This document shows positions 37,203 to 46,737 of a stretch of 64,000 nt of DNA, piece by piece (position 1 is the stretch's first letter; every line of letters starts with the position of its first letter). The position numbers and the translations under genes were made by a program. Origin of the DNA: Rhodoferax sp. OV413 (lineage in GTDB: Bacteria > Pseudomonadota > Gammaproteobacteria > Burkholderiales > Burkholderiaceae_C); NCBI GenBank assembly GCA_945861785.1, contig CAMAWD010000005.1:62001-126000 (forward strand), given 5' to 3'. A model generated the notes under the pieces. The model did no database searches. It saw only the letters and a list, made by a program, of their open reading frames with translations, and was not told the origin of the DNA.

Positions 37203-39517
37203 ACGCACCGGACAAGCTCGCGGGCACTGCAGAATCGTCACCGGCAGCCGGAGTTTCACGACCGCACGAAAGCGCGCGGGCCCAGGTTGCCGGTGCGGCC
37301 ACCTACGTCGACGACATGCCGGTCTTGCGCGGCACGCTGTATGCCGCTCCGATCCTGTCGAGCGTGGCACACGGGCGCCTGCTCGGCGTGGATGGCGCCG
37401 CAGCGCTGGCCATGCCCGGGGTCCGTGGCGTGGTGCTGGCAAGCGACATTCCCGGGCACCCGATGCTGGCGTCCTTCATCGGGGACGAACCGATTTTTGC
37501 CACTGGCACGGTGGAGCACGTGGGTCAGGTCATCGGCCTGGTCGTGGCCGACAGCGTCATGCAGGCGCGCCGCGCCGCGCGCAAGGTGCGCGTCGACGTG
37601 CAGGCGCTGCCAGCGATCCTGTCTGTGCAGGCCGCACTGGCAGCGCAGAATTTCGTGCTGCCGCCGGTCCATGTGCGGCGCGGCGACGCTGCACAGGCCC
37701 TCAAGACGGCCAAGCACCGGCTCAGCGGCACCCTCGAGGTGGGCGGGCAGGAGCACTTCTACCTGGAGGGGCAGATCGCCTACGTGGTGCCACTGGAACA
37801 GAACCAGTGGCTGGTCCACTCCAGTACACAACACCCCGGTGAGGTGCAACACTGGGTGTCGCATGCGCTGGGGGTCGACAACCACGCCGTGCGGGTCGAG
37901 TGCCGGCGCATGGGTGGCGGCTTCGGCGGCAAGGAAACCCAGGCCGGGCACATGGCGGTGTGGGCCGCGATTGCCGCCAACAAGCTGCGCCGACCGGTGA
38001 AGCTGCGCATGGACCGCGACGACGATTTCATGGTCACCGGCAAGCGCCATCCGTTCTGGTACGAATACAGCGTGGGTTTCGATGACGACGGTCTGCTGCA
38101 GGGCCTGCAACTGGTCATGGCCGCCAACTGCGGCTTCAGCGCCGACCTCAGTGGCCCGGTGGCCGACCGCGCGGTGTTCCACACCGACAACGCGTATTTT
38201 CTGGCCGACGTCGACATCGCTTCCTACCGCTGCAAAACCAACACCCAGAGCCATACCGCGTTCCGGGGTTTCGGGGGGCCGCAGGGTGTCATCCTGATCG
38301 AGACCATCCTGGGTGATGTCGCCTGCACGCTCGGGCGCGACCCGCTCGACGTGCGCCGGCGCAACCTTTACGGCGTGATTGACCGCAACGTCACCCACTA
38401 CCAGATGAAGGTCGAGGACAACATCCTCGCGCCGCTGCTGGCGCAGCTGGAGCAGACATCGCGCTACCGGGAGCGGCAGGCCGCCATCGCGGCATGGAAC
38501 CTCACCAGCCCGGTCATCCGGCGCGGCCTGGCCCTCACACCGGTCAAGTTCGGCATTTCGTTCACCGCGACGCTGTTCAACCAGGCCGGGGCGCTGGTGC
38601 ATGTGTACACCGATGGCAGCGTGCAGGTAAACCATGGCGGCACCGAGATGGGCCAGGGCCTGAACACCAAGGTGGCGCAGGTGGTGGCGGACGAACTCGG
38701 CGTGCCCTTCGAACGCGTCTTGTCCACTGCCAGCGACACCGGCAAGATCCCGAATGCCTCGGCCACCGCGGCGTCTGCCGGCACCGACCTGAACGGCCGC
38801 GCGGCGCAGTTTGCAGCCCGCCATGTGCGCGACAACCTGGCGCAATTCGTGGCCGGGCTGGACAACTGCGGTGCGGGCGCCGTGCGTTTTGCCGGCGGCC
38901 GGGTCATGTCGCCAACCACCAGCCGCAGTTTCGACGAGGTGGTCAAGGGTGCCTACGCCAACCGCATACAGCTCTGGAGCGATGGTTTCTACCGCACCCC
39001 CAAGATCCACTACGACAAGACCACGCTGACGGGCCGGCCGTTCTACTACTTTGCCTACGGCGCGGCATGCGCCGAGGTGGCCATCGACACACTGACGGGC
39101 GAGAGCCGGGTGCTGCGCGTGGACATCCTGCACGACGTGGGCCGCTCCATCAATCCGGCCATCGACATCGGCCAGATCGAAGGCGGTTTCGTGCAGGGCA
39201 TGGGCTGGCTGACCACCGAACAACTGGTCTGGAACGACAAGGGCCACCTGGCGACCCACGCGCCCAGCACCTACAAGATACCAGCCACCGGAGACATTCC
39301 GGAAGATTTCAGGGTGGACCTGTGGCCTGAGGCCAACCGCGAGGACAACGTGTTCGGCAGCAAGGCCGTGGGCGAGCCGCCGTTCATGCTGGCGATCAGC
39401 GTTTTCGAGGCGCTGCGTGCGGCGGTCGCCAGCACCCGGCCCGGCGACCGCATGCCGGTGCGCCTGCTGGCGCCGGCGACCGCAGAAAACCTGCTGCGCG
39501 CCCTCACGCGGCAGTGA
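37199..39517 (+). CDS. xdhB: Xanthine dehydrogenase large (molybdopterin) subunit
   Basis: 772 residues from ATG 37199. Moco-binding motifs GGGFGGKET and FRGFGGPQGV, GTEMGQGLNTK, and the catalytic Glu in SKAVGEPPFML are present. Overlaps xdhA by ATGA. The chaperone gene xdhC is not next to it but 5.6 kb away on the other strand. Confidence 0.96.
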   Translation: MNAPDKLAGTAESSPAAGVSRPHESARAQVAGAATYVDDMPVLRGTLYAAPILSSVAHGRLLGVDGAAALAMPGVRGVVLASDIPGHPMLASFIGDEPIFATGTVEHVGQVIGLVVADSVMQARRAARKVRVDVQALPAILSVQAALAAQNFVLPPVHVRRGDAAQALKTAKHRLSGTLEVGGQEHFYLEGQIAYVVPLEQNQWLVHSSTQHPGEVQHWVSHALGVDNHAVRVECRRMGGGFGGKETQAGHMAVWAAIAANKLRRPVKLRMDRDDDFMVTGKRHPFWYEYSVGFDDDGLLQGLQLVMAANCGFSADLSGPVADRAVFHTDNAYFLADVDIASYRCKTNTQSHTAFRGFGGPQGVILIETILGDVACTLGRDPLDVRRRNLYGVIDRNVTHYQMKVEDNILAPLLAQLEQTSRYRERQAAIAAWNLTSPVIRRGLALTPVKFGISFTATLFNQAGALVHVYTDGSVQVNHGGTEMGQGLNTKVAQVVADELGVPFERVLSTASDTGKIPNASATAASAGTDLNGRAAQFAARHVRDNLAQFVAGLDNCGAGAVRFAGGRVMSPTTSRSFDEVVKGAYANRIQLWSDGFYRTPKIHYDKTTLTGRPFYYFAYGAACAEVAIDTLTGESRVLRVDILHDVGRSINPAIDIGQIEGGFVQGMGWLTTEQLVWNDKGHLATHAPSTYKIPATGDIPEDFRVDLWPEANREDNVFGSKAVGEPPFMLAISVFEALRAAVASTRPGDRMPVRLLAPATAENLLRALTRQ

Positions 39518-39773
39518 CGAGTTCCGACACTGGCGCGACTGTCGGCCCCAAAGTGACATGAGAGCCAACCACCAATGAGAGCAAGGCAGCGCCAAGCACC
39601 AGGCTGAGGGTTCGGGCGTTGGTCCTCTCAGGGCGGTGCCCTGAACGCAAGTCGCGCCGAACCGACCGGCCACGGCGCAGGATTGAAGCCTCAATGGAAA
39701 CCCCCAACGAATTTTGCTGCTCCGAAGGTTGGCAGACTTCAGATCCGTGCGGGGCCTTGAGGCCCGACGGGTG

Positions 39774-40397
39774 TCAAACTCCGGCGAGGGAACGAAGGCC
39801 GCCGGGGTCAACCAGATTGACCACCCGCCCGGAGCCGCTGATAAGGCTGCGCTCGCGCAAATGGCGCAATACCCGGGACAAGGTCTCGGGCGCAATCCCC
39901 AACTGCGCAGCGATGAGCCGCTTGCGCTGGTGCAACTGGACAGCCACCGAACCCTGGGCGCTGGTTTGGGCATGCGCCAGCAGCCATTCGGCGCAACGCG
40001 CTTCGGCGTCCTTGGCCAAGCGACTTACCGCGAGTTCGGTTTGTTGCCGGTGCGCCATGGCCACGTCATGCAGGACGCCCTGCGCAAACCCGGGCAAACC
40101 ATTGAGCCAGGTGCGAAATACCGGCAACGGCATGCGACGGACCCACACATCGGTTTCGGCCACCGCATCCACCGCGCTGGGCAGACACAACACTGCGGCA
40201 GTCGCCTCCAGCCAGAAGGGGCCTTCAACCGTCCCCAACTGGTGGGCCATGGCCGTTTCCTCCATCAGGCCCAGCGCAACGCGCCCGGAATCGACATAGA
40301 CCACCCACGCCGGTGTCGCGCCTCGCTGCAGCAAGACCTCGCCTTGGCGGGCCAGCGTGCTTTCGACAGCGGGATCAGGAAACTCGGCATTCAACAT
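39774..40397 (-). CDS. Crp/Fnr-family transcriptional regulator
   Basis: 207 residues from ATG 40397. An N-terminal cyclic-nucleotide-binding-like jelly roll (GEVLLQRGATPAWVVYVDSGRVALG) and a C-terminal winged helix with QRKRLIAAQLGIAPETLSRVLRHLRE. No N-terminal cysteine set as in Fnr, so not an oxygen-sensing iron-sulfur type. Closest neighbours are xdhB (convergent) and the glycerate kinase gene, but the target is unknown. ATG 40445 is an alternative start. Confidence 0.87.
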   Translation of the reverse strand: MLNAEFPDPAVESTLARQGEVLLQRGATPAWVVYVDSGRVALGLMEETAMAHQLGTVEGPFWLEATAAVLCLPSAVDAVAETDVWVRRMPLPVFRTWLNGLPGFAQGVLHDVAMAHRQQTELAVSRLAKDAEARCAEWLLAHAQTSAQGSVAVQLHQRKRLIAAQLGIAPETLSRVLRHLRERSLISGSGRVVNLVDPGGLRSLAGV

Positions 40398-40464
40398 TGC
40401 CCCAATGTGCCAAGGTTTGGCGCCCCTAACCTTGAGAAACATCAAACACAGGGCTTTCGGACCT

Positions 40465-41805
40465 TCACAAAACCAGAATCGCCCGAAAGTCGTTCACATT
40501 GGTGTGGGTGGGGCCCGTTACCACCAGGTCCCCCAACGGCTCGAAGTAGCCATACGCGTCGTTGCGGTCCAGATGCTGGCTGATCTTCAGGCCCTGCGCC
40601 TCGGCGCGCGACAAGGTGTCGGGCCCCACAAAGGCCCCCGCGTTGTCCTCGACGCCGTCGATGCCATCGGTGTCGGCCGCCAACGCAAACACGCCAGCTT
40701 GTCCTTGCAGGGCCTGGGCCAGGCCCAGACAAAACTCGCCAGCCCGCCCGCCGCGCCCGGCAGCGGCGCCAGGCGCGCGCGCACGGACCGTCACGGTGGT
40801 CTCCCCGCCGCTCAGGATCACGCAGGGGCGGGCAAAAGGCTGCCCGCGGCGGGCAACGGCACGCGCGATCGCCGCGTGCACCTTGCCCACCTCCCGCGAT
40901 TCCCCCTCCAGGTCGTCGCCCAGGATGTGAACCGCCAGGCCTGCCGCACGCGCCGCCTGGGCCGCCGCCTCCAGGCTTTGCCGGGGCGTCGCGATCAGGT
41001 GCACAGCCTGGTTGCGGAACGCCGGATGGTCCGGCTTGGGTGTCTCGAGTGCGCCAGACCGCAACGCCGCCAGCACCGGCTGCGGCACGTCGATGCGGTA
41101 GCGCTGCAGCACCACCAACGCATCGGCGCAGGTGGTCGGGTCGGCAACGGTCGGCCCACTGCCAATGGTGGCGGGATCGTCTCCCGGAACATCGCTGATG
41201 GCCAGCGTGACGACCCGCGCCGGCGCGCAGTCGGCCGCCAGCCGGCCGCCCTTGATGCGTGACAGGTGCTTGCGCACGCAGTTGATCTCGGAGATGCTGG
41301 CACCGCTGGCCAGCAAGGCCTGGTTGAGCGCCTGCTTTTGCGCCAGGCCCAGCACCTCGACTGGCAGTGTCAGCAGCGCCGACGCGCCCCCGGAGATCAG
41401 GCACAACACAAGGTCAACCGGTTGCAGGCCCTGGGCCAGACGCAATATGCGCTGCGCAGCCAACTGGCCCGCGGCGTCCGGCACCGGGTGCGCCGCTTCG
41501 ACCACCTCGATGCGTTGCGGCAGTCCAGCCGGTCGCGGCGGCACATGGTGGTAACGCGTCACCACCAGGCCACTCAGCGCCGAGGCGGCGGGCCACAGCG
41601 CCTCGACCGCCTGGGCCATCGCACCGGCGGCCTTGCCGGCGCCAAGAACCAGGGTGCGGCCGCCGGACGCTGCACTCGGGGGTTCGGGCAGGAACGCCGC
41701 CATCGAGTGCAGCGGCAGAGCCCGCATCACGGCAACGTCATAGAGATACTCCAGAAACGCACGTGGCTGCGCCTCGGGTTGCGGGATAGTATGGGTAACG
41801 GACAT
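40465..41805 (-). CDS. ttuD: Glycerate 2-kinase (MOFRL family)
   Basis: 446 residues from ATG 41805 (Shine-Dalgarno GAGGAG). Family marks: LVLGAGKAAGAMAQA near the N-terminus, LCLISGGASALL, VRKHLSRIKGGRLA, SDVPGDDPATIGSGPT, and the C-terminal MOFRL domain with ILSGGETTVTVRA and LAADTDGIDG. It phosphorylates D-glycerate. In the purine context it would finish the glycerate route for glyoxylate released from allantoin degradation, although tartronate-semialdehyde genes are not in the window. Confidence 0.93.
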   Translation of the reverse strand: MSVTHTIPQPEAQPRAFLEYLYDVAVMRALPLHSMAAFLPEPPSAASGGRTLVLGAGKAAGAMAQAVEALWPAASALSGLVVTRYHHVPPRPAGLPQRIEVVEAAHPVPDAAGQLAAQRILRLAQGLQPVDLVLCLISGGASALLTLPVEVLGLAQKQALNQALLASGASISEINCVRKHLSRIKGGRLAADCAPARVVTLAISDVPGDDPATIGSGPTVADPTTCADALVVLQRYRIDVPQPVLAALRSGALETPKPDHPAFRNQAVHLIATPRQSLEAAAQAARAAGLAVHILGDDLEGESREVGKVHAAIARAVARRGQPFARPCVILSGGETTVTVRARAPGAAAGRGGRAGEFCLGLAQALQGQAGVFALAADTDGIDGVEDNAGAFVGPDTLSRAEAQGLKISQHLDRNDAYGYFEPLGDLVVTGPTHTNVNDFRAILVL

Positions 41806-41906
41806 GGATTGCGTCTCCTCGCGCCATTGTGCCGCGACGACAACCTGCCCCGAACGCCACCATGAAACCCATCCTCGACGAGAAACCCTGGCCGCAAGCA
41901 GACGAC

Positions 41907-42508
41907 AAGGCAAACGCCACCCGTGGCAGCATGAGTGTCGGCCAGTCACAAGGGGGGTTGCCGCCCGACAGCGTAGTGGAGGACGAAGCCGTCATCCTGC
42001 GTGATTCGCAACGCCTGATCGAAACCCACCATGACGCATCGCACGGGTCGATGCTGCAGATTGCGCTGGGTGTGGACGGCTGCGCCAGCAAGGATGGCGC
42101 GCACATGGTCAACGAGGCGCGCCAGGCGCTGCTGCTGGCACGCGTCGGGTGCTCACTGGAACCCTTCGGTTGCGACAAGGGCCCGTCGGAGATGGGCGCA
42201 CGCGAAGCACTTGCAATGGCAACACGCGGCGGTGCGCAAGTGCTGGGGCGCGGCGACGTAGAGCATATCCCGGGGGGGGGATGTGTGCCGATCTGGCACT
42301 GTTTGACCTGGGCACCCTGGGGTTTGCAGGGGCAGCGGTGCATGACCCGATGGGGGCGTTGGTGTTGTGTGCGAGCCCGCAGGCGGCGTGGACGGTGGTC
42401 GACGGGCGGATCGTTGTTCGCCAGGGGCGGCTGACGACCGTCGAACTGGGCCCACTGACCACGAGGCACAACCGACTGGCGCTGGAGCTGGCGCAACTGC
42501 GCAACTGA
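41907..42508 (+). pseudogene. 8-oxoguanine deaminase / AtzB-like amidohydrolase, decayed
   Basis: Recognisable pieces of a ~450-residue amidohydrolase. ATRGSMSVGQSQGGLPPDSV and ILRDSQRLIETHHDA come first. They are fused directly to the later ALGVDGCASKDGAHM (metal Asp region) and AREALAMATRGGAQVLGRGD. The frame then shifts at a G9 run (42272-42280), and the C-terminus MCADLALFDLG...DPMGALVLCASPQ continues in another frame. The N-terminal third with the first metal His pair and ~150 internal residues are missing. Consistent with loss of an extra purine deaminase in a region that retains guanine and adenine deaminases. Confidence 0.75.
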
Positions 42509-42536
42509 CTTCTCGCCACGTCCAGCAAGCCGCCGG

Positions 42537-43148
42537 CTACACCGCCATGTACCGCCCTGGGCGGTGGTTGACCGCCAGCGTCATGTTCAACACCACGGCT
42601 CCCAGCACCGACAGAGCCACGCGGCGCCAGTCGGTCACCCACAGCGCGCCCAGCACAATCAGGCAGTCGATGGCCATCTGCACCTTGCCGGCACGCCACC
42701 CCATGCGCTCCTGCAGGTAGAGCACCACAACGTTCATCCCGCCGAGGCTTGCATGGTGGCGAAACAGCATCAGCATGCCGGCGCCACACAACAACCCGCC
42801 CAGGACGGCGGACAAAACCGGCGACAGGTATTCGAACGCGATTCCGCGTGGCAGCAGATGGGCAAACAGCGACAGCAGCGCGACCGCGGCGAAGGTCTTG
42901 AGTGTGAATTCCGCGCCCATGCGCCGCCAGGCAAACAGATAGAACGGCAGGTTGACCAGGAAAAATGCGAGCCCGAAATCCATGCCGGTCGCGTAACGGA
43001 TCAGAAAAGCGATGCCGGCAGTTCCGCCCGTCAGCAAGCCAGCCTGGCCAAACATGACCACACCCAGCGCCACGAAAAGGGTGCCCGTGACCAGCGCCTG
43101 GATGTCTTCATGCGGCCAGTGGTGAGCTGCCGCTGCAGCGGATGTCAT
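42537..43148 (-). CDS. YitT-family membrane protein
   Basis: 203 residues with five or six hydrophobic segments. YitT family phrases: GLLTGGTAGIAFLI, the FGLAFFLVNLPFYLFAWRRMG transmembrane block and ASLGGMNVVVLYLQERMGW. The C-terminal DUF2179 domain of longer members is absent. Function unknown (possibly a transporter). Downstream of a hemerythrin gene with 46 bp between. Confidence 0.88.
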   Translation of the reverse strand: MTSAAAAAHHWPHEDIQALVTGTLFVALGVVMFGQAGLLTGGTAGIAFLIRYATGMDFGLAFFLVNLPFYLFAWRRMGAEFTLKTFAAVALLSLFAHLLPRGIAFEYLSPVLSAVLGGLLCGAGMLMLFRHHASLGGMNVVVLYLQERMGWRAGKVQMAIDCLIVLGALWVTDWRRVALSVLGAVVLNMTLAVNHRPGRYMAV

Positions 43149-43194
43149 TGCCGTTTGCGCCCGCCCACAGGTGCTGCCCGTGGCTGTGCGTTGC

Positions 43195-43746
43195 TCACGC
43201 CGCCTCCGCGGCCGGCTCTGGCGTGCGCTGCAGGTCTGAGCAGCTGCTGCCGCCGCAGCCGTGGATCACCTCGCGCGGCAGCAACTGTGGCATGTTCACG
43301 ACACCGGTCGCAGGGTCGAACCCGACCCCACGCAGGTGCAGGGCCAAGGCGGCGTCCATGGCCTGGGCGTGCTGGGGAAACCAGCGGCCGAGTTCCAGTG
43401 CCATCTGGCGTACAACATCCGTTGCGCCGGCCTGGCCGCGGGCCAGACCCTCCCGCATGACCTGCAGCACCACCTTGTGCTGCACGCTGTGGCAGTTGGA
43501 CGAGGAAAACCCGGTGGTTTGCATCCACTGGTCCTCGCGCCAGAAATGGTCGTCGGTGTGGTCGATCAGTGCCGCCCATTGCGCCAGCAGCGAAGCATCA
43601 TCAGCGCTCTCGACGCAGGCCAACAGGTCGACGAACTCGCGGTGCGTGTCGTCCATCACTGGCAGGTCGAGGGCCAGGGCGTCTGACCATTCAAGGTGGG
43701 GCATGGGCGGGAGTTCCAGAAACTTGGATCGGCCAAGCTTAGCCAT
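43195..43746 (-). CDS. Bacteriohemerythrin-like protein
   Basis: 183 residues. Non-haem di-iron O2-binding four-helix protein with ligand motifs MDDTHREFVDLL (His, Asp/Glu), HTDDHFWREDQWM, CHSVQHKVVL and a C-terminal WFPQHAQAMD. MPHLEW (ATG 43704) is an alternative start closer to the domain. The C-terminus adds a Cys-containing tail (HGCGGSSCSD) outside the usual fold. Possibly buffers oxygen for the O2-using PuuD next door (inference). Confidence 0.85.
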   Translation of the reverse strand: MAKLGRSKFLELPPMPHLEWSDALALDLPVMDDTHREFVDLLACVESADDASLLAQWAALIDHTDDHFWREDQWMQTTGFSSSNCHSVQHKVVLQVMREGLARGQAGATDVVRQMALELGRWFPQHAQAMDAALALHLRGVGFDPATGVVNMPQLLPREVIHGCGGSSCSDLQRTPEPAAEAA

Positions 43747-43820
43747 GCCCTCATGCGCCCATGTTGATCCATGTCATGGCCGGCCGGCACTGGCTCCGTC
43801 CCGACCGAATTTCATGCCCG

Positions 43821-45059
43821 CTACTGCGTCTTTGCGCCACCGTTGAACCAGCGCCCGATCAGTTCGCGTTCTGCCTCGGTGATCTGGGTGGCATTGTTCA
43901 TCGGCATTACGCGGGTGACGACAACCTGCTGGTAGACACCTTGTGCGTGTTGGCGCAAATCCGCGATAGAGTCGAGCCGGACGTTCTTCATCTGGGCTGT
44001 CGGGCCGTGGCACAGAACACAGCGTTGCTGCAGCACCTGCTGAACCTCGGCCACGCCGGGCGCCGCGCCGGCGGCACCAGCGGCCGCTACGGAAGTTGCG
44101 GTGGAAGCCGGCAGCGCCGCAGCCACGCGCGGAGCGGGTTGCATCCAGACGATCACCCCCACGATCACCGCCACCCCCACCAGCGCGTACGGCCAGGGAT
44201 GCCCGTTGCGCCCGAGCTTGAAGCCGTGGCGCATCACGAAGAACTGGCGGATCAATGCGCCGGCCAGCATCATCAGGATCAGCACGACCCAGTTACTGGC
44301 ATGTGTGTAGGTGAAGCTGTAATGGTTGCTGAGCATGGAAAACAGCACCGGCAGCGTGAAATAGGTGTTGTGCACACTGCGCTGTTTGGCGCGCTGGCCG
44401 TGGACCGGGTCCACCGGTCGGCCTTCGCGCAGGTCTTTCACCGTGGTGCGTTGCCCCGGAATGATCCAGAAGAACACGTTGGCGCTCATGGCCGTGGCGA
44501 TCATCGCACCCACCAGCAAGAATGCGGCACGCCCTGCGAACCAGTGGCAGGCCAGCCAGGACGCCAGGCACACCACCAGGAAGATCAGCGCGCCGACGAT
44601 GGCGTCCCCATTCTTGCGTTTGCCGAATGCCTGGCAGATCAGGTCGTAGGCGATCCAGAACACCACCAAAAACGACAGTGCCACGCCAATGGCTGCACCG
44701 CTGGACCAATCCATCAGCGATTTGTCGATCAGGTAGGTGCCTGCGCTCCACAGGTAGGACACCGTAAAGAGGGCGAATCCACTGAGCCAGGTGCTGTAAC
44801 TCTCCCAGTAGAACCAGTGTAGGTTCTCCGGCACGACCCGTGGTGCGACGGTGTACTTCTGCGGGTTGTAGAAACCGCCGCCATGCACAGCCCACAACTC
44901 GCCACCGACGCCCAGGTCCTGCAATTCCTTCGAATCCGGCTTGACCAGGCTGCTGTCCAGGAAGACGAAATAGAACGATGAGCCAATCCATGCAATGGCG
45001 GTGATGACGTGCACCCAGCGCAACAGCAGGTTGGCCCAATCCAGGTAATACGATTCCAT
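43821..45059 (-). CDS. puuD: Urate hydroxylase PuuD (membrane) with C-terminal cytochrome c
   Basis: 412 residues. N-terminal integral membrane part with about eight segments (LLLRWVHVITAIAWIGSSFY, LHWFYWESYSTWLSGFALF, NVFFWIIPGQ, RSVHNTYFTLPVLFSMLSNHYSF) and a C-terminal cytochrome c domain with haem motif CVLCH at residue 347 and axial Met candidates in VMPMNN. Converts urate to 5-hydroxyisourate without soluble uricase, passing electrons to the respiratory chain. Stop of xdhC to start 27 bp, likely co-transcribed. Confidence 0.95.
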   Translation of the reverse strand: MESYYLDWANLLLRWVHVITAIAWIGSSFYFVFLDSSLVKPDSKELQDLGVGGELWAVHGGGFYNPQKYTVAPRVVPENLHWFYWESYSTWLSGFALFTVSYLWSAGTYLIDKSLMDWSSGAAIGVALSFLVVFWIAYDLICQAFGKRKNGDAIVGALIFLVVCLASWLACHWFAGRAAFLLVGAMIATAMSANVFFWIIPGQRTTVKDLREGRPVDPVHGQRAKQRSVHNTYFTLPVLFSMLSNHYSFTYTHASNWVVLILMMLAGALIRQFFVMRHGFKLGRNGHPWPYALVGVAVIVGVIVWMQPAPRVAAALPASTATSVAAAGAAGAAPGVAEVQQVLQQRCVLCHGPTAQMKNVRLDSIADLRQHAQGVYQQVVVTRVMPMNNATQITEAERELIGRWFNGGAKTQ

Positions 45060-45086
45060 GCGTCACATCCTTTGTAGGCGAGCGTA

Positions 45087-45890
45087 TCAAATCACGCGTT
45101 GCTGCAGCAACTGGGCGGCCACCGCCACCGCGATCACCTCCGGCTCCTTGCCTGCAATTCCAGGCAAGCCGATCGGGCAGATCACCTGTCCCAGCTCCGA
45201 GGGCGTGAATCCACGTTCCTGCAGACGGTGCCTGAAAGTGGCCCACTTCGTGGTGCTGCCAATCAGCCCGATCGGCCCCAGGTCGCCATCGGTCCGCTGG
45301 CGGCGCAGGCACTGCGCGACGATGTCCAGGTCTTCCGCATGGCTGAAACTCATGACCAGCACATGGGTGCGGGCCACCAGGCTCGCCACCGCCTGGTGGA
45401 CCGGGTCGGAATGTTCGCACACGACGTTGTCGGGAACCTGCACCGGGAAGACCTCGTCGCGGCTGTCGATCCAGTTCACGGCGAAAGGCAGACGCCCCAG
45501 CACATCAACCAGTGCACGTCCCACGTGGCCGCCTCCAAACAGCGCCACCGGCATGCGGTGCCCTGCCAGTCTCTTGCGAAGTGCCGGCGCGTCGGCGGCC
45601 TGCACCGGCTCGAAACGCAGGTGCACGACACCGCCGCAACACTGCCCGAGCCCCGGCCCGAGCGGGTAACGCAGCACCGGCGCACCGGCAGCACCGGCCA
45701 GGCGGCGACGCGCCTCGTCAAGGGCCTCGAACTCCACCCGTCCACCGCCGATGGTGCCCACAGCTGAATCCGCAAACACTGCCATCCAGGCGCCAGCATC
45801 GCGTGGCACCGATCCCTGGGTTGTGTCGACGGTGACCCACACTGCAGCCTGTTGCAGCAACCGGGTCAGGGCTTGCACGGCAAGATTCAT
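45087..45890 (-). CDS. xdhC: Xanthine dehydrogenase accessory protein XdhC
   Basis: 267 residues. N-terminal XdhC-CoxI domain (TVDTTQGSVPRDAGAWMAVF, GTIGGGRVEFEAL, and GLGQCCGGVVHLRF with the Cys pair) and a C-terminal Rossmann domain (VALFGGGHVGRALVD, WIDSRDEVFP, GLIGSTTKWATFRHRLQERG). It sulfurates and inserts the molybdenum cofactor into XdhB. Located with puuD rather than xdhAB. Confidence 0.95.
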   Translation of the reverse strand: MNLAVQALTRLLQQAAVWVTVDTTQGSVPRDAGAWMAVFADSAVGTIGGGRVEFEALDEARRRLAGAAGAPVLRYPLGPGLGQCCGGVVHLRFEPVQAADAPALRKRLAGHRMPVALFGGGHVGRALVDVLGRLPFAVNWIDSRDEVFPVQVPDNVVCEHSDPVHQAVASLVARTHVLVMSFSHAEDLDIVAQCLRRQRTDGDLGPIGLIGSTTKWATFRHRLQERGFTPSELGQVICPIGLPGIAGKEPEVIAVAVAAQLLQQRVI

Positions 45891-46010
45891 GAATTTTTAC
45901 CTTGTCTGCGCTCGCGGCGGCGCATAAATGGCAAATTGTGAGGCACAGTAATGGCTTGGAGCGCTGGCCGAACCCGGCCGTCACACTGAATGCATCCTGA
46001 GGAGACTGCG

Positions 46011-46721
46011 ATGGCGATCATGAACATGCGGGCACTGGTTTCCCTGGCGATGGCCGCTGCCGTGCTGGCACTGACGGCCTGCGCGACGCGCCACGTGCCG
46101 CCGACAGCACCAAGCCCCGTGCCGACCCCCGCGCCCGGCGTGCCGCCGCCGCCGAAACCGCCGGCACCGACACCGGCACCGACACCGACACCGGCGCCGG
46201 CACCGACACCGACACCGACACCGGCACCGACACCGACACTGGCACCGGCACCGGCACCGGCACCAGCACCGGCACCGGCACCGGCACCGGCACCGGCACC
46301 AGCACCTGCACCGGCACCGACGCCACCAAGCGCCGCCCGACCACCCGCCACCGTGACGCCGCCGTTCGCTTCATCCCATGTGTCGAATGCACTGACGCCA
46401 TTGGCCTACCGCCGCGACGCTGCCGGGCATCTTTACGCCACCAATGCCGCCCGCATCTACAAGGGCATGCTGCAACCGCAGTTGTACGCGATCGGTGTGC
46501 TGGACGTCGACATCGACCGCGCCGGCCAGGTGACCGGCATCAACTGGCGCCGGGCGCCCAGCCATGCGCCCGAGGTGATGGCGGAGATCGTGCGCACCGT
46601 GCGGGCGGCCGCCCCCTACCCTGCGCCGGCGCGCATTGGCAAAGTCACCTACACCGATATCTGGTTGTGGGACAAAAGCGGGAAGTTCCAGCTCGACACC
46701 CTGACCGAAGGACAACTCTGA
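46011..46721 (+). CDS. Lipoprotein with long Pro-Ala-Pro-Thr repeat and TonB-like C-terminal domain
   Basis: 236 residues from ATG 46011 (Shine-Dalgarno GAGGAG). Lipobox LTAC (Cys near residue 21). Residues about 35-105 are a low-complexity stretch of Pro-Ala and Pro-Thr pairs, extended and rod-like, suitable for spanning the periplasm or cell wall. The last ~110 residues (YATNAARIYKGMLQPQLYAIGVLDVDIDRAGQVTGINW) resemble a TonB-C-type domain. Opposite strand is all Gly-Ala/Val-Pro-like repeats, an artefact. Function unknown. Confidence 0.82.
   Translation: MAIMNMRALVSLAMAAAVLALTACATRHVPPTAPSPVPTPAPGVPPPPKPPAPTPAPTPTPAPAPTPTPTPAPTPTLAPAPAPAPAPAPAPAPAPAPAPAPAPTPPSAARPPATVTPPFASSHVSNALTPLAYRRDAAGHLYATNAARIYKGMLQPQLYAIGVLDVDIDRAGQVTGINWRRAPSHAPEVMAEIVRTVRAAAPYPAPARIGKVTYTDIWLWDKSGKFQLDTLTEGQL
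46159..46322 (+). repeat. Hexamer tandem repeat (CCGGCA/CCGACA) within the lipoprotein gene
   Basis: About 160 bp of hexanucleotide units CCGGCA, CCGACA and variants (CCAGCA, CCTGCA) encoding Pro-Ala and Pro-Thr. The unit is six bases, so copy-number change keeps the reading frame. Prone to slippage and recombination. Confidence 0.9.
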
Positions 46722-46737
46722 CCCCACGTGCCGCTGC

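Noticed and set aside
39504-39707. 67-codon minus-strand ORF with one hydrophobic segment after xdhB
   Set aside because: It overlaps the xdhB end, lacks a good Shine-Dalgarno and matches nothing I know; too weak to list as a gene. The rest of 39518-39773 shows nothing.
37256-39973. 905-codon minus-strand open frame
   Set aside because: Antisense of xdhB, which has all molybdopterin motifs. Shadow frame.
46159-46322. Possible CRISPR-like or minisatellite array
   Set aside because: Units are six bases without spacers and form an in-frame Pro-Ala/Thr coding repeat.
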